Shown: positions 16,599 through 25,874, counted from the first letter of the stretch. The stretch: 64,000 nucleotides of DNA from Marinactinospora thermotolerans DSM 45154 (GCF_900167435.1 NZ_FUWS01000011.1:1-64000); one strand, 5' to 3'. A program made the numbers and translations. Notes: generated by a model from the letters alone, not told the origin.

Positions 16599-17471
16599 GC
16601 GCTCACGGCGCGCCGCCTCTCTCGACGCGCGCTCGGCATCGCGGCGTATCGCCGCCTGCCGTCGTTCCCGATCGGATCGACCACCACCGCGCTGGCCATT
16701 CCCTGAGCTCCCCTGTCCGACTACCGCGAACGCTCTGCCGTGAATGGAGGGCGTGCCGCGGACAATCGAGGACGGGGAGCCGGATACCGGCTCTCTGCTA
16801 TGGTCGTGCGGCTATTCAGGGCAGAGCCGATTCATATTTTCGACCAGGCGTGGAGCGTTCGATACGGACGTGAAATTCCCTTATGTCGCTCCGTTTCCAT
16901 TTATTCCGGAACGGAACGGTGTGAAGTCGGTGTTGAAGGCCGGGAGGGCGCACGTGCCCAAGACGGGCCGGAGAGAGCGGGGCCGGCCCTGTCCTGGTCG
17001 TTGTCGACCGCTTCAGGAGCGCTGAGGCCGGGCGAACGAGCGGACGGAACGAACCGGAGTGCGGGGTGCTCTCTGGGACCGGCCTGGCGCTGGAGACCTG
17101 CCCGTGTGCTTCGTCCGGCCACGGAGAGCCGGTGACGCGTGCCGATCCTCGTCGCTGCTACGCGGTCCACGCGCCCTGGTCCTGGCCGGCTGCCGGGTCC
17201 CAGCGCTTCCCGGGGACGAGGCAGGTGGCCGGTCTCGTCCCCGCCGGACAGACGATGGACACTGTCCCGCCGGGAGGCCCGAGCCTCCTTGTCCACTGTG
17301 CTCGCGTGCTCACGCCCCGTTCTCGTACCGGGAGCGTCGAACCGGTTCCCGGCTTCTGTCCCGCTGTTCAGGGGTCCCGCGCCCCGGCCGCCCGTTCCCA
17401 CGGGGCGCCGGTGAGGGAGCGTGCACAACGCCACTCCGCCGGGGTGCCCTCGGCTGCCTAGCCTTGGTGAC
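16599..17471. other. Long non-coding stretch between cas6e remnant and AraC gene
   Basis: About 870 bases with no convincing gene. The segment 16790-16930 is relatively AT-rich. I searched by eye for type I-E repeat-like units and found none. The promoter of the AraC gene must lie at its right end. Confidence 0.5.
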
Positions 17472-18311
17472 GTGGTCATACGAGACATCCGGTCGAATCC
17501 GGCGACCCGGGCGCGCGCCGCCGGACCGGCGCGGCGCGGCACGGTCGACAGCCGCAGGTTCCCCCTCTACGCCGCGGGGGAGATCGATGTGCCGTTCGCC
17601 ATCGCGACCCACGCCGAGGTCATCCCCCATGACACGTTCTGGGAGGAGCACTCGCATCCGACGCATGAGCTGATCTGGACCGAGCGGGGGGTGTCATGGG
17701 CGACGGTCGGCCGGCGGGTCTGGGCGATCACGCCGATGGCCGCCCTGTGGATACCGGCCGGCGTGCCCCACTCCGGCTGGGCACCCGCGGGGATGCTGCA
17801 CCGGGCCGCCCAGTTCGGCATCCACGCGGTGCCGTCGATCTCCGAGGAGCCCGTCGCGGTGGAGGCCACGCCGCTGCTGCGGCTCCTGCTCGACCGGCTC
17901 GGCACTGAGGACCTCGATCCGGACGCGCGTTCGCGGACCGAGGCGATCGTGTTCGACGTCCTCACGCCCGTCCGGCACGGGCTGAGCTTCCAGAATCCCG
18001 GGTCGCCGCTGCTGGCCCCCATTGTCGCCGCCGTGCACGAGGATCCCGCCGACACCACGACGCTGGCCGCGTGGGCGGTGCGGCTCGGGGTGAGCACCCG
18101 CACCATCGCCCGGGCCTTCCGGGCGGAGACGGGGACCGGGTTCAGCCGGTGGTTGGCGACCGTGCGCGTGCAGCACGCGATCACGATGCTGGCGCGTGGG
18201 GAGGAGATCGACGAGGTCGCCATCCGCGTCGGCTACCACTCGGCGAGCGCGTTCGGCGCGGCCTTCCGGCGGATCACCGGGATGAGCCCGGGCATGTTCC
18301 GCGCGCGGTGA
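17472..18311 (+). CDS. AraC family transcriptional regulator
   Basis: About 279 residues. An N-terminal cupin-like sensor domain (IATHAEVIPHDTFWEEHSHP, THELIWTERG, ALWIPAGVPHSGWAPAGM) carries the expected His residues. The C-terminal AraC DNA-binding domain has two helix-turn-helix units (LAAWAVRLGVSTRTIARAF and IDEVAIRVGYHSASAFGAAF, ending RRITGMSPGMFR). GTG 17472 is preferred; the same frame is open back to an ATG at 17421. It is transcribed toward, and lies 294 bases before, the siderophore uptake operon, so a role as siderophore-responsive activator is likely by analogy with PchR-like systems. Confidence 0.88.
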   Translation: MVIRDIRSNPATRARAAGPARRGTVDSRRFPLYAAGEIDVPFAIATHAEVIPHDTFWEEHSHPTHELIWTERGVSWATVGRRVWAITPMAALWIPAGVPHSGWAPAGMLHRAAQFGIHAVPSISEEPVAVEATPLLRLLLDRLGTEDLDPDARSRTEAIVFDVLTPVRHGLSFQNPGSPLLAPIVAAVHEDPADTTTLAAWAVRLGVSTRTIARAFRAETGTGFSRWLATVRVQHAITMLARGEEIDEVAIRVGYHSASAFGAAFRRITGMSPGMFRAR

Positions 18312-18401
18312 CGTCCCCTGGGCCGCCCGCTCCGACCTGTCCGTTTCACTACAAAGCGTGTCATATATGCGGTATTGCGACCCCTCGTGCGCTCTTCTAG
18401 A

Positions 18402-18420
18402 TTTGGTTAGGCAAAGCTAA
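18402..18420. promoter_or_regulatory. Iron box (DmdR/IdeR/DtxR-type)
   Basis: TTTGGTTAGGCAAAGCTAA agrees at 16 of 19 positions with the DtxR/IdeR consensus TTAGGTTAGGCTAACCTAA. It lies about 185 bases upstream of the siderophore-binding lipoprotein gene, in an AT-richer stretch. Iron-dependent repression of the uptake operon follows. Confidence 0.85.
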
Positions 18421-18605
18421 CTAGTCGTCATGGTCGCGGCGGCGTGTACGAGTACACCGACGCGTCGCACCGAGGCGTTTTGGCTGATGACCGCTCCCTT
18501 GGGGCGTACGCTGCCGCTGCGCCACGGGCGCCGCGGGAGGCGAGAGCCGAACCCCGGTACCGCCATGGCGGAGGCCGCGCAGCCGGCCATAACCGGAAGG
18601 AAACC

Positions 18606-19628
18606 ATGCCCCGCGTCTCAAGGCTGGTCGCGCTCTCCACGACCCCCCTGCTCGTCTTCGGGCTCGCCGCCTGCTCCTCCTCCTCGTCCACCGGAGAGGA
18701 GGAGAGCGCCTCCGGTGACTGGACCCCCGTCACCATCGAGCACGCGCTCGGCACGACCACCATCGAGTCCAAGCCCGAACGGGTCGCGACCGTCAACTGG
18801 GCCAACCACGAGGTCCCGCTGGCCCTGGGCGTCGTACCGGTCGGCATGGCCGCCGCCAACTTCGGCGACGACGACGGCGACGGCACGCTCCCGTGGGTCG
18901 AGGAGAAGCTGGAGGAGCTGGGCGCGGAGACGCCGGTGCTGTTCGACGAGACGGACGGAATCGACTTCGAGGCGGTCGCGGACACCCAGCCCGACGTGAT
19001 CCTCGCCGCCTACTCCGGCCTGACCCAGGAGGACTACGACACCCTCAGCGAGATCGCCCCGGTCGTCGCCTACCCCGAGACCGCGTGGGGCACCCCGTGG
19101 CGGGAGGTGATCGAACTGAACAGCCAGGCCCTCGGCATGGCCGAGGAGGGCGCCGAGCTCATCGCCGACCTGGAGAAGGAGATGGACGCGGCGGTCGCGG
19201 AGTACCCGCAGATCAAGGGCAAGTCGGCGATGTTCCTCACGCACGTGGACGCCACCGACCTGAGCGAGGTCAGCTTCTACACGACGCACGACACGCGCGC
19301 CATGTTCTTCGAGGACCTGGGGATGGCCACCCCCGAGAGCGTCGCCACCGCCTCGGCCGAGACCGACAAGTTCTCGCTGACCCGAAGCGCCGAGCAGGCC
19401 GACGCCTTCAACGACGTCGACATCATCGTCACCTACGGCGGCGACGAACTCGTGACCAGCCTGGAGGAGGACCCGCTGCTGTCGCAGATGCCGGCCGTGG
19501 AGAACGGCGCGGTCGTCAACCTCCCCGGTGAGAGCCCCCTCGGCACGGCCGCGAACCCGACGCCGCTGTCGATCTCCTGGGTCCTGGAGGACTACCTGTC
19601 GCTCCTCGCCGAAGCCGCCGAGGCGTAG
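18606..19628 (+). CDS. Siderophore/iron ABC transporter substrate-binding lipoprotein (FecB-like)
   Basis: A 340-residue periplasmic-binding-type protein. A lipoprotein signal (RLVALSTTPLLVFGLAACSS) has its lipobox at LAAC, so it is anchored outside the membrane. The mature part follows the FepB/FecB layout: GTTTIESKPERVATVNW, ALGVVPVGMAAANFG, PDVILAAYSGLTQEDYDTLS, then IAPVVAYP. ATG 18606 has AAGGAAA upstream. It heads an operon with two permeases, the first overlapping its stop codon by one base. An iron box precedes it. The ligand is likely a ferric siderophore. Confidence 0.92.
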   Translation: MPRVSRLVALSTTPLLVFGLAACSSSSSTGEEESASGDWTPVTIEHALGTTTIESKPERVATVNWANHEVPLALGVVPVGMAAANFGDDDGDGTLPWVEEKLEELGAETPVLFDETDGIDFEAVADTQPDVILAAYSGLTQEDYDTLSEIAPVVAYPETAWGTPWREVIELNSQALGMAEEGAELIADLEKEMDAAVAEYPQIKGKSAMFLTHVDATDLSEVSFYTTHDTRAMFFEDLGMATPESVATASAETDKFSLTRSAEQADAFNDVDIIVTYGGDELVTSLEEDPLLSQMPAVENGAVVNLPGESPLGTAANPTPLSISWVLEDYLSLLAEAAEA

Positions 19629-20671
19629 TGACGGCGACCGACGCGCCGCCGGCTCCGGGCGCCGCAGTCCTGCGCGCCCGGAAACGCGGCAGGCTCCTGT
19701 GGCTGTTCGGCCTGCTCGTCGCGCTGGTGGCGCTCATGTTCCTCTCGATCACCGTCGGCTCCCGCAACGTGCAGTGGCCCGACATCGTGGCGGCGCTGGG
19801 CGGATCGGCCGAGGGCTTCGACCAGGCCGCGGTGGCCAAGCGGATTCCCCGGACACTGCTCGCCGTCGTCGCCGGCGCGGCCCTGGGCGTCTCGGGCGCG
19901 GTCATGCAGGGGGTGACCCGCAACCCGCTGGCCGACCCCGGCATCCTGGGCGTGAACATGGGCGCCTCGCTCGCCGTCGTCACGGGCATCGCCTACTTCG
20001 GCCTGACGACGGCGGCCGGGTTCGCCTGGGTGGCGATCGTGGGGGCGACCATCACGGCCGTGTTCGTCTACGTCATCGGCTCACTGGGCCGGGGCGGGGC
20101 GTCGCCGCTCAAACTCGCCCTCGCCGGAACGGCGACCTCCGCCGCCCTGACGTCGTTCATCAGCGCGGTCGTGCTCCCGCGCAACGACATCGCCGACGAC
20201 GTCCGGTCCTGGCAGATCGGCGGCGTCGGCGGCGGGACGTTCGACAGTGTCACGCAGGTGCTGCCGTTCCTCGTGGTGGGGATGGCGGTCTGCCTGCTGT
20301 CGGCGTACGGGCTGGACCTGCTGGCCCTGGGCGACGACCTGGCCGCCGGGCTGGGGGCGCGCGTCGCGCTCGCGCGGGGGGTGGCCTCCCTCGGGGCCGT
20401 CGTGCTGTGCGGCGCGACCACCGCGGTCACCGGGCCGATCGGGTTCGTGGGCCTCGTCGTGCCGCACGTGTGCCGGCTGCTGGTCGGTGTCGGCCACCGG
20501 TGGCTGCTGCCGTTCTCGGCGCTCGCGGGGGCCGCGCTCCTGACCGCGGCGGACGTGGCCGGCCGGATCGTGGCCCGTCCCGGAGAGGTCGATGTGGGGA
20601 TCGTGACCGCGTTGATCGGTGCCCCTTTCTTCATCTACATCGTCCGTCGCCAGAAGGTCCGTTCGCTGTGA
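19628..20671 (+). CDS. FecCD-type siderophore ABC permease, first subunit
   Basis: A 347-residue polytopic permease of the BtuC/FecD family. Diagnostic stretches are RIPRTLLAVVAGAALGVSGA, VMQGVTRNPLADPGILGVNMGA, and near the end GPIGFVGLVVPHVCRLLVG, the cytoplasmic loop contacting the ATPase. GTG 19628 shares a base with the upstream TAG stop, and the stop overlaps the next start as GTGA. It works with the binding lipoprotein and the second permease; the ATPase partner is not encoded here. Confidence 0.93.
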   Translation: MTATDAPPAPGAAVLRARKRGRLLWLFGLLVALVALMFLSITVGSRNVQWPDIVAALGGSAEGFDQAAVAKRIPRTLLAVVAGAALGVSGAVMQGVTRNPLADPGILGVNMGASLAVVTGIAYFGLTTAAGFAWVAIVGATITAVFVYVIGSLGRGGASPLKLALAGTATSAALTSFISAVVLPRNDIADDVRSWQIGGVGGGTFDSVTQVLPFLVVGMAVCLLSAYGLDLLALGDDLAAGLGARVALARGVASLGAVVLCGATTAVTGPIGFVGLVVPHVCRLLVGVGHRWLLPFSALAGAALLTAADVAGRIVARPGEVDVGIVTALIGAPFFIYIVRRQKVRSL

Positions 20672-21708
20672 GCATCTCCACCGTCGAATCCGCCGCCCGC
20701 GACCGGGTGCTCCGCGCGCGTCGGCGGCGTGGCGTCATCGGCGTCCTCGCCGCGCTGATCGTCCTCATGTTCGCCGTGTCCCTGATGGTCGGGCAGACCT
20801 TCTATCCCCCCGGCGACGTGGCGCGGGTGATCCTCGGCCAGGACGTGCCGGGCGCCTCCTTCACCGTGGGCCGGCTCCGGCTGCCGCGGGCCGTGCTCGC
20901 GGTACTGGCCGGGCTGTGCTTCGGGCTCGCCGGCGTCACGTTCCAGACCCTGCTGCGCAACCCCCTCGCCAGCCCGGACATCATCGGCATCAGCGCGGGG
21001 GCCAGCGCGGCGGCCACCTTCGCGATCGTGACGCTCTCGCTCGACGACGCCGGGGTGGCGGCCTTCGCGGTCGTCGCTGGACTGCTGGTGGCGGTGGTCG
21101 TGTACGTGCTGTCGTTCAAGAACGGGGTCTCGGGAACCCGGCTGATCCTCATCGGTATCGGCATCGCCGCGATGCTCGACAGCATCACCTCCTACATCCT
21201 CGACCAGGCGGCCGGTTGGGACCTCCAGGAGGCGATGCGGTGGCTGACCGGCAGCCTTAATGGGGCCGGCTGGGACAACGTCGTCCTCGTCTGCGTCGCG
21301 CTGCTCGTCATCGGCCCCGTGCTGCTCTCCCAGTCGACCCCCTTGTCGATGATCCAGCTGGGCGACGACACCGCGTCGGCCCTCGGCGTCCGGGTGGACC
21401 TCGTCCGGTTCGTCGCCGTCATCGGGGCGGTGGGGCTCATCGCGTTCGCGACGGCCGCGACGGGGCCGATCGCGTTCGTCGCCTTCCTCTCCGGCCCGAT
21501 CGCCGCCCGCATCATCGGACGCAACGGCAACGGGTCGCTGCTGGTGCCCGCGGCACTGGTCGGGGCGCTCCTGGTGCTGGTCGCCGACTTCTGCGGACAG
21601 TTCGCCTTCGGGACCCGCTACCCGGTCGGGGTCGTCACGGGCGTGCTGGGCGCGCCCTACCTCGTCTACCTGATCATCCGCACCAACCGCACGGGCGGCT
21701 CCCTGTGA
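20668..21708 (+). CDS. FecCD-type siderophore ABC permease, second subunit
   Basis: A 346-residue BtuC-family permease: RLPRAVLAVLAGLCFGLAG, VTFQTLLRNPLASPDIIGIS, and ATGPIAFVAFLSGPIAARII as the ATPase-contact loop. It starts with GTG overlapping the previous stop. At its own 3' end the sequence is again GTGAGCGTG followed at once by TGA (21705-21716), exactly where an ATPase gene would be expected to start by the same overlap pattern. No ATP-binding protein follows, so the transporter must borrow an ATPase or is degenerate. Confidence 0.93.
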   Translation: MSISTVESAARDRVLRARRRRGVIGVLAALIVLMFAVSLMVGQTFYPPGDVARVILGQDVPGASFTVGRLRLPRAVLAVLAGLCFGLAGVTFQTLLRNPLASPDIIGISAGASAAATFAIVTLSLDDAGVAAFAVVAGLLVAVVVYVLSFKNGVSGTRLILIGIGIAAMLDSITSYILDQAAGWDLQEAMRWLTGSLNGAGWDNVVLVCVALLVIGPVLLSQSTPLSMIQLGDDTASALGVRVDLVRFVAVIGAVGLIAFATAATGPIAFVAFLSGPIAARIIGRNGNGSLLVPAALVGALLVLVADFCGQFAFGTRYPVGVVTGVLGAPYLVYLIIRTNRTGGSL

Positions 21709-21837
21709 GCGTGTGACCGGGAGCGGGCGGGACGGCGCGCCATGAAATGTCGGACTCCGGAACTAGGTTCTGAGCGGATCCCGACCACGCGGCCCGAGCC
21801 CGGTCTCCGGCCACTCCGACCCCGAGGCGAAAACGAC

Positions 21838-23052
21838 ATGGCAGACGACACGGCGGCGCTCCCCGACACCGTCGAGCACTGGCGGACCTATCTGGCCGAG
21901 TACAGCCGCGACATGCTGCGCGTGGCGGATGCGGGCGAGTTCGACGACGAGCAGCGCGCGGCCGGGTGGCTCGGCCACGCCGGAGCCACCGAGGCCGAGC
22001 TCACCGCGCTGGAGGAGCGCCTCGGCACGGCGCTGCCGCCCAGTTACCGTTCCTTCCTCGCCGCCTCGAACGGCTGGGGCAGGATCAGCCGGTTCATGTA
22101 CGAGTTGCTGGCGACCCGCGACGTCGCATGGCTGGACGACCCCGACGTCGAGCACGTCGATGTGTGGGGCATGGAGGAACTGTTGGGACGGCCGTTGCTG
22201 ATCTCCGGCGACAGCGACCTCCAGTCCTGGCTGCTGGACTCGGGGGACGTCTCGCCCGACGGCGAATGGGCGGCCTACACCTGGTCCCCCTGGAACGGCG
22301 GACTGGGGAAGCGGTGCCGGAGCTTCGCCGACCTCGTCGCCACCGAACGCGCCGAGTTCGAGTGGCTTCAGGGGCGCGCGGGCAACCCGGTGCACCCCGA
22401 GGGGGCCGAGGAGCTGCTGGACCAGGGGCGCCGGGCGGCGTTGCGCGGCGAGGTCGAGGCCGCGCTGGATCTTTTGGACCGCGCCGAGGTGAAGGGGTCC
22501 GGTGCCGCCTCCTACCTCAAGGTCATCCTCGGAGCCTTCCTCGGCGAGACGGGACTGCACTACTTGCTCCGCGGGATCCTGGACCGCCCGCACGTGGTCG
22601 CCGCGATCGGAGCCGGGCAGCTTGCGGCCGAGGCGGTTCCGCTCTACCTGGTCCACCACGCCCGCGATTCCACCACCCCGGTCGGGCGCACGCCCCTTGA
22701 GGAGGCGGCCCGCGACTTCACGAAGGCCCTGCCCGAGCTCCTCGCGGACAGCGGCGGGGCCACGGCCGACCCGGACGCCTGGATCGTCGCCCGGCGCGTG
22801 CCCGAACCCCCGGCCTTCGAGCGGGCCCTTGAGACCGCCCGCGCGCTGGCGGCCGAGGGCCGGGGCGACGACGCCTGGACGGTCGTCCGGCGGGCGCTTC
22901 CCGACTGGACCCCGACCTCGCCGAACCGCGTCGCCCCGGTCGTCCTGCTCACCGATCCCGCCCTGCGCGACGTGGTCACCCCGGACCGCGCCCGTGAGGT
23001 GGTGTCCACTCCCCGCGGCGGCGACGCCGTTGGGCGGGCCGGCCGGGACTGA
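21838..23052 (+). CDS. SMI1/KNR4 (SUKH) domain protein
   Basis: A 404-residue protein. Residues ~40-150 have the SUKH pattern: GATEAELTALEERLGTALPP, SYRSFLAASNGWG, and a later WNGGLGKRCRSFADLV. The C-terminal half is helical with a TPR-like flavour (LLDQGRRAALRGEVEAALDL, ALAAEGRGDDAWTVVRRAL). SUKH proteins include immunity proteins against polymorphic toxins, but single-copy SUKH proteins without a neighbouring toxin also occur, and no toxin is recognised here. ATG 21838 is used although its ribosome site is weak; an upstream in-frame ATG (21742) precedes low-complexity sequence. Confidence 0.8.
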   Translation: MADDTAALPDTVEHWRTYLAEYSRDMLRVADAGEFDDEQRAAGWLGHAGATEAELTALEERLGTALPPSYRSFLAASNGWGRISRFMYELLATRDVAWLDDPDVEHVDVWGMEELLGRPLLISGDSDLQSWLLDSGDVSPDGEWAAYTWSPWNGGLGKRCRSFADLVATERAEFEWLQGRAGNPVHPEGAEELLDQGRRAALRGEVEAALDLLDRAEVKGSGAASYLKVILGAFLGETGLHYLLRGILDRPHVVAAIGAGQLAAEAVPLYLVHHARDSTTPVGRTPLEEAARDFTKALPELLADSGGATADPDAWIVARRVPEPPAFERALETARALAAEGRGDDAWTVVRRALPDWTPTSPNRVAPVVLLTDPALRDVVTPDRAREVVSTPRGGDAVGRAGRD

Positions 23053-23758
23053 GAAGGAACAGTCGTGTGGCCGGACGCGCCCCGCCGTCCGACGGGCGGG
23101 GCGCGTCCAGGTGCCCGGCTGCTGCCGCGGCCACCCGTCGCCCGGGCGGTCCGCCCTCGCGGGCTCCTTCGCGCGCCGCGCTGCGGGGGAGAAGGGGAGG
23201 ACGTCCCACGGGCGGGGGACCGCGGCGGCACCACATCCTGGGACCCTTCGGGGGAGAAGCGCTCGGAGGCGCCACAACCCGGATGGCTCGGCCCTCCTCC
23301 GGGGGCGCGGGTATGGGAACCGTCCTCCAACGAGCCTCGCGGCGTTGAGCGGGGAGGTGACGCGCTCGCCGGCGATATCCATTCCTCGCTCGACGATGAA
23401 AAGGGGACGTGAAACCTTGTCAGATCATCGTGGGTGCGGATGACGTTCGGGTGAAGGCGGAACTACACCCCGGAAATATGGAATTCCGAACTTGTCTGTT
23501 ATCAGGGTGGAATAGATCTTCTCGGAAGGAGATGCGGAATTCGAGAGGGGGTCGGCCGGAGAGGGGGTGCCAACTGGACCGAAGCGGGGTGGCGGGCTGT
23601 TCGATTCGCGCTTGAACAGGGGTGCGCGCGCTGGTTCGTCCCTCCTCGAGGATGGTTCTCCGTGAAAACCCAGGTTCCTCTCGGGGGGAAGATGGGAATC
23701 AAGCTGAATGGTTCACCGTCGTTCCTTTTCGCAGAGACCACCGGCACCGGGAGATGGA
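23053..23758. other. Upstream region of the prenyltransferase gene
   Basis: No gene is recognised in 706 bases. From about 23400 to 23700 the DNA is distinctly AT-richer than its surroundings, which fits a regulated promoter or horizontally acquired DNA in front of the aromatic prenyltransferase. Confidence 0.5.
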
Positions 23759-24706
23759 ATGAACGTGCCTCCGAACGCCTTTTCCCCGTCGCGTTTCATC
23801 AAGGACGTCCAGGGCACGGCGACGAGCATCGGCGCCGCCTTCGACCAGGAGCGGACCCGCCGGGTCATCGACGCCTACGAACAGAGCTTCAGCACCGGCG
23901 CCGTCCTGTGGAAGACCACCAGCCGCGCGGGCGACGCCCTCAGTTACCGCTTCTACTCCCGTGAGCCCACCGACACCGTCGAGATCGCGGCGCGGGCGGG
24001 GTTCATCGACGTCAGGTCGCCGCTCGTCCCCCTCGTCACCTCGCTGAGCGCCATGAACGGCGGTGCCGCCCTCCAGTCCTGCGACTTCGACGCGGACCGG
24101 GGCCTCGCCAAGTGCTGGGTGTTCCTGGGCGGGATGCTGCGTCTGGAGGAGGTGCTCGCCGTCGACCACATGCCCGAGGCCCTGCGGCGGCAGGAGGCGG
24201 CCCTGGCCGGCCGGGGACTCGAATTCGTCAGGCACGTCTCGGTGGACTTCCGGCATCAGACCGTGAACCTCTACTTCGGCGTGCTCGGCCGGTTCCGGGC
24301 CGGGCAACAAGCGGCCGTCGCGGAGCTGGTGCACAGCCCGCCCGCCGACGCCGCGCTGGTCGAGGAGATCGGCGGCTACATGCGCGAGGAGCACTACCTC
24401 GCGGCCCTCACCTGGTCCGCCGACACGGGATGCTTCGAGCGCGCCTGCTTCTACGCCCCGCACATTCCCGAGGGGCGCATCCCCGACGTCGGCCCCCGCC
24501 TGGCGGGGTTCCTGCGCGACGCGCCCTCCTACGATCCGACGGACGTGCACATCGTCGGATGGTCCTTCGGCGCCGGAGGCACGTCCTATGTCAAGGGTGA
24601 GCGCAGTTACTGCGGCGACCTGGCCGGGTTGCTCCGGGACTGGAGGGCTCTGCCGGGGCGTGGCGGGCAGGCCGGCCCGGTCCTGGACCCCGTGGCCACG
24701 CCATGA
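23759..24706 (+). CDS. Aromatic prenyltransferase, ABBA (CloQ/NovQ/Fnq26-like) family
   Basis: A 315-residue protein that follows the soluble ABBA prenyltransferases over its length: FSTGAVLWKTTSRAGDALSY, RFYSREPTDTVEIAARAGFI, NGGAALQSCDFDADRGLAK, VDFRHQTVNLYFG, FERACFYAPHIPEG and a closing VIGWSFG-like VGWSFGAGGTSYVKGERSYC. The Lys/Arg/Tyr residues in these segments line the diphosphate pocket in characterised members. These enzymes transfer dimethylallyl or geranyl groups to aromatic rings without a DDxxD metal motif, and none is present here. ATG 23759 has GGGAGA upstream. No biosynthetic partner gene is adjacent, so the aromatic acceptor is unknown. Confidence 0.9.
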   Translation: MNVPPNAFSPSRFIKDVQGTATSIGAAFDQERTRRVIDAYEQSFSTGAVLWKTTSRAGDALSYRFYSREPTDTVEIAARAGFIDVRSPLVPLVTSLSAMNGGAALQSCDFDADRGLAKCWVFLGGMLRLEEVLAVDHMPEALRRQEAALAGRGLEFVRHVSVDFRHQTVNLYFGVLGRFRAGQQAAVAELVHSPPADAALVEEIGGYMREEHYLAALTWSADTGCFERACFYAPHIPEGRIPDVGPRLAGFLRDAPSYDPTDVHIVGWSFGAGGTSYVKGERSYCGDLAGLLRDWRALPGRGGQAGPVLDPVATP

Positions 24707-24865
24707 CCGGTGGGGTGCCGGTCGCGGCGCGCCGGCTGAGGGAATCGGTGCGCCGGGTGGCGCGGCCGGCCGTCGCACCGCCGGGTAGCCGGCACGGGGT
24801 TCGGGCGTAACAGGAGCGGCCCCGGCCTTCGCCCGGATGTGCCGCCGCCCCGTCCGGGGAAAGCG

Positions 24866-24905
24866 CGAGGTCGCGGCCCACCGTCCATGGTGGGCCGCGA
24901 CCTCG
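24866..24905. terminator. Perfect 17-bp stem terminator between convergent genes
   Basis: The arms CGAGGTCGCGGCCCACC (24866-24882) and its exact complement (24889-24905) enclose a 6-base loop. It lies between the + strand prenyltransferase and the - strand CPBP gene. There is no long T-run, as is usual for actinobacterial hairpin terminators. Confidence 0.75.
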
Positions 24906-24938
24906 GTCGGGGCCGTGCGGATCCCCGGTTCGAGACCG

Positions 24939-25811
24939 TCAGGACGACGGTGTCCGGTGTTCGGCGCGGCGCAGTCCCAGGCGGCCACGGGAGATGGCCA
25001 CGAGGAACAGGGCGGCGAGGGCGACCAGGATGACCTCACCCGCGCTGGCGGGGTTGCCCATGACGGTTCCCTTGACGCCCGAGACGACGTTGATCCCGGC
25101 GTGGGCGAGCACCGCGGCGAGCACGCCGCCGCGGGCGGAGTTGAAGACGTGGCCGAGGATGACCGTCAAGCCGACGCAGAGCAGGGCGTAGGAGGGGAAG
25201 TGCATCTCGTGCTGGGCGGTGCCCGGCACGGAGAACAGGGGAGCGTGCCACACCGCCCAGACCGCGCCGAGCACCACGTTCGCCGCCGGCGGGGGCAGCA
25301 CACCCTGGAGCCGGGGCAGCGCGAACCCCCTCCAGCCCAGCTCCTCGTTGCCGCCGCCGGCCAGCGCGATGAGGAGGAACTGGGCGGGCGCCATCGCCAG
25401 CGTGGCGCTCAGCAGCGCCTCGTCCACCGGCGCCTGTTCCAGGAACACCGGGAGCGCGGCGGAGGCCGCGATGGCCAGGAGCGCGAGCAGCGCGATCGCG
25501 TAGGGCGCGATGCCGCCCCTGCGCCGTAGCGAGTACCGCCGGAAGAGGGCGCCCACCCCGGCTCGGCCCTGGGTGGCGGCGGTGACGAGGATCGCGGCCA
25601 CCATCGGCCCGAACCCGCCGACGAGGACGTAGGGCATCGGGTTGCCGGTGATCAGTTGGGGTCCGGCCCACCACGCGGTCCAGGAGAAGGCGAAGGCGAT
25701 CACGAGGAAGGCGGTGAGGCCCTGGGGGGCGACGGCCGTCGTGCGCGCCGGGTCGGGGGCGGCCGGCGAGGCGGAGGGGCGCGGTCGGGTCATGGGGAGG
25801 TCGGTTGCCAT
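24939..25811 (-). CDS. CPBP family intramembrane metalloprotease
   Basis: A 290-residue membrane protein (ATG 25811; 25823 possible) with about eight hydrophobic segments. The CPBP/Abi signatures are present: GGGNEELGWRGFALPRLQ (EE..R of motif 1), WAVWHAPLF (motif 2 His) and LAHAGINVVSG (motif 3). These form the catalytic site of Rce1-like glutamyl proteases; in bacteria members process or protect against peptides, or are of unknown use. It is divergent from a TetR gene with a shared palindrome covering the gap. Confidence 0.9.
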   Translation of the reverse strand: MATDLPMTRPRPSASPAAPDPARTTAVAPQGLTAFLVIAFAFSWTAWWAGPQLITGNPMPYVLVGGFGPMVAAILVTAATQGRAGVGALFRRYSLRRRGGIAPYAIALLALLAIAASAALPVFLEQAPVDEALLSATLAMAPAQFLLIALAGGGNEELGWRGFALPRLQGVLPPPAANVVLGAVWAVWHAPLFSVPGTAQHEMHFPSYALLCVGLTVILGHVFNSARGGVLAAVLAHAGINVVSGVKGTVMGNPASAGEVILVALAALFLVAISRGRLGLRRAEHRTPSS

Positions 25812-25837
25812 GGCCAGCAACATACACCGTTTGATTC

Positions 25838-25856
25838 AATCCGACAATGTTGGATT
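25838..25856. promoter_or_regulatory. Operator between CPBP protease and TetR genes
   Basis: AATCCGACA-A-TGTTGGATT is a 9-1-9 inverted repeat with one mismatch, placed 19 bases before the TetR ATG and 26 bases before the CPBP start. It is probably bound by the adjacent TetR protein and controls both genes. Confidence 0.8.
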
Positions 25857-25874
25857 ACCGGTATGCTGTTGGAC

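Noticed and set aside
15737-17471. A CRISPR array beside the cas6e remnant
   Set aside because: I looked for repeated 28-29-base units with GC-rich palindromic ends on both strands and found none.
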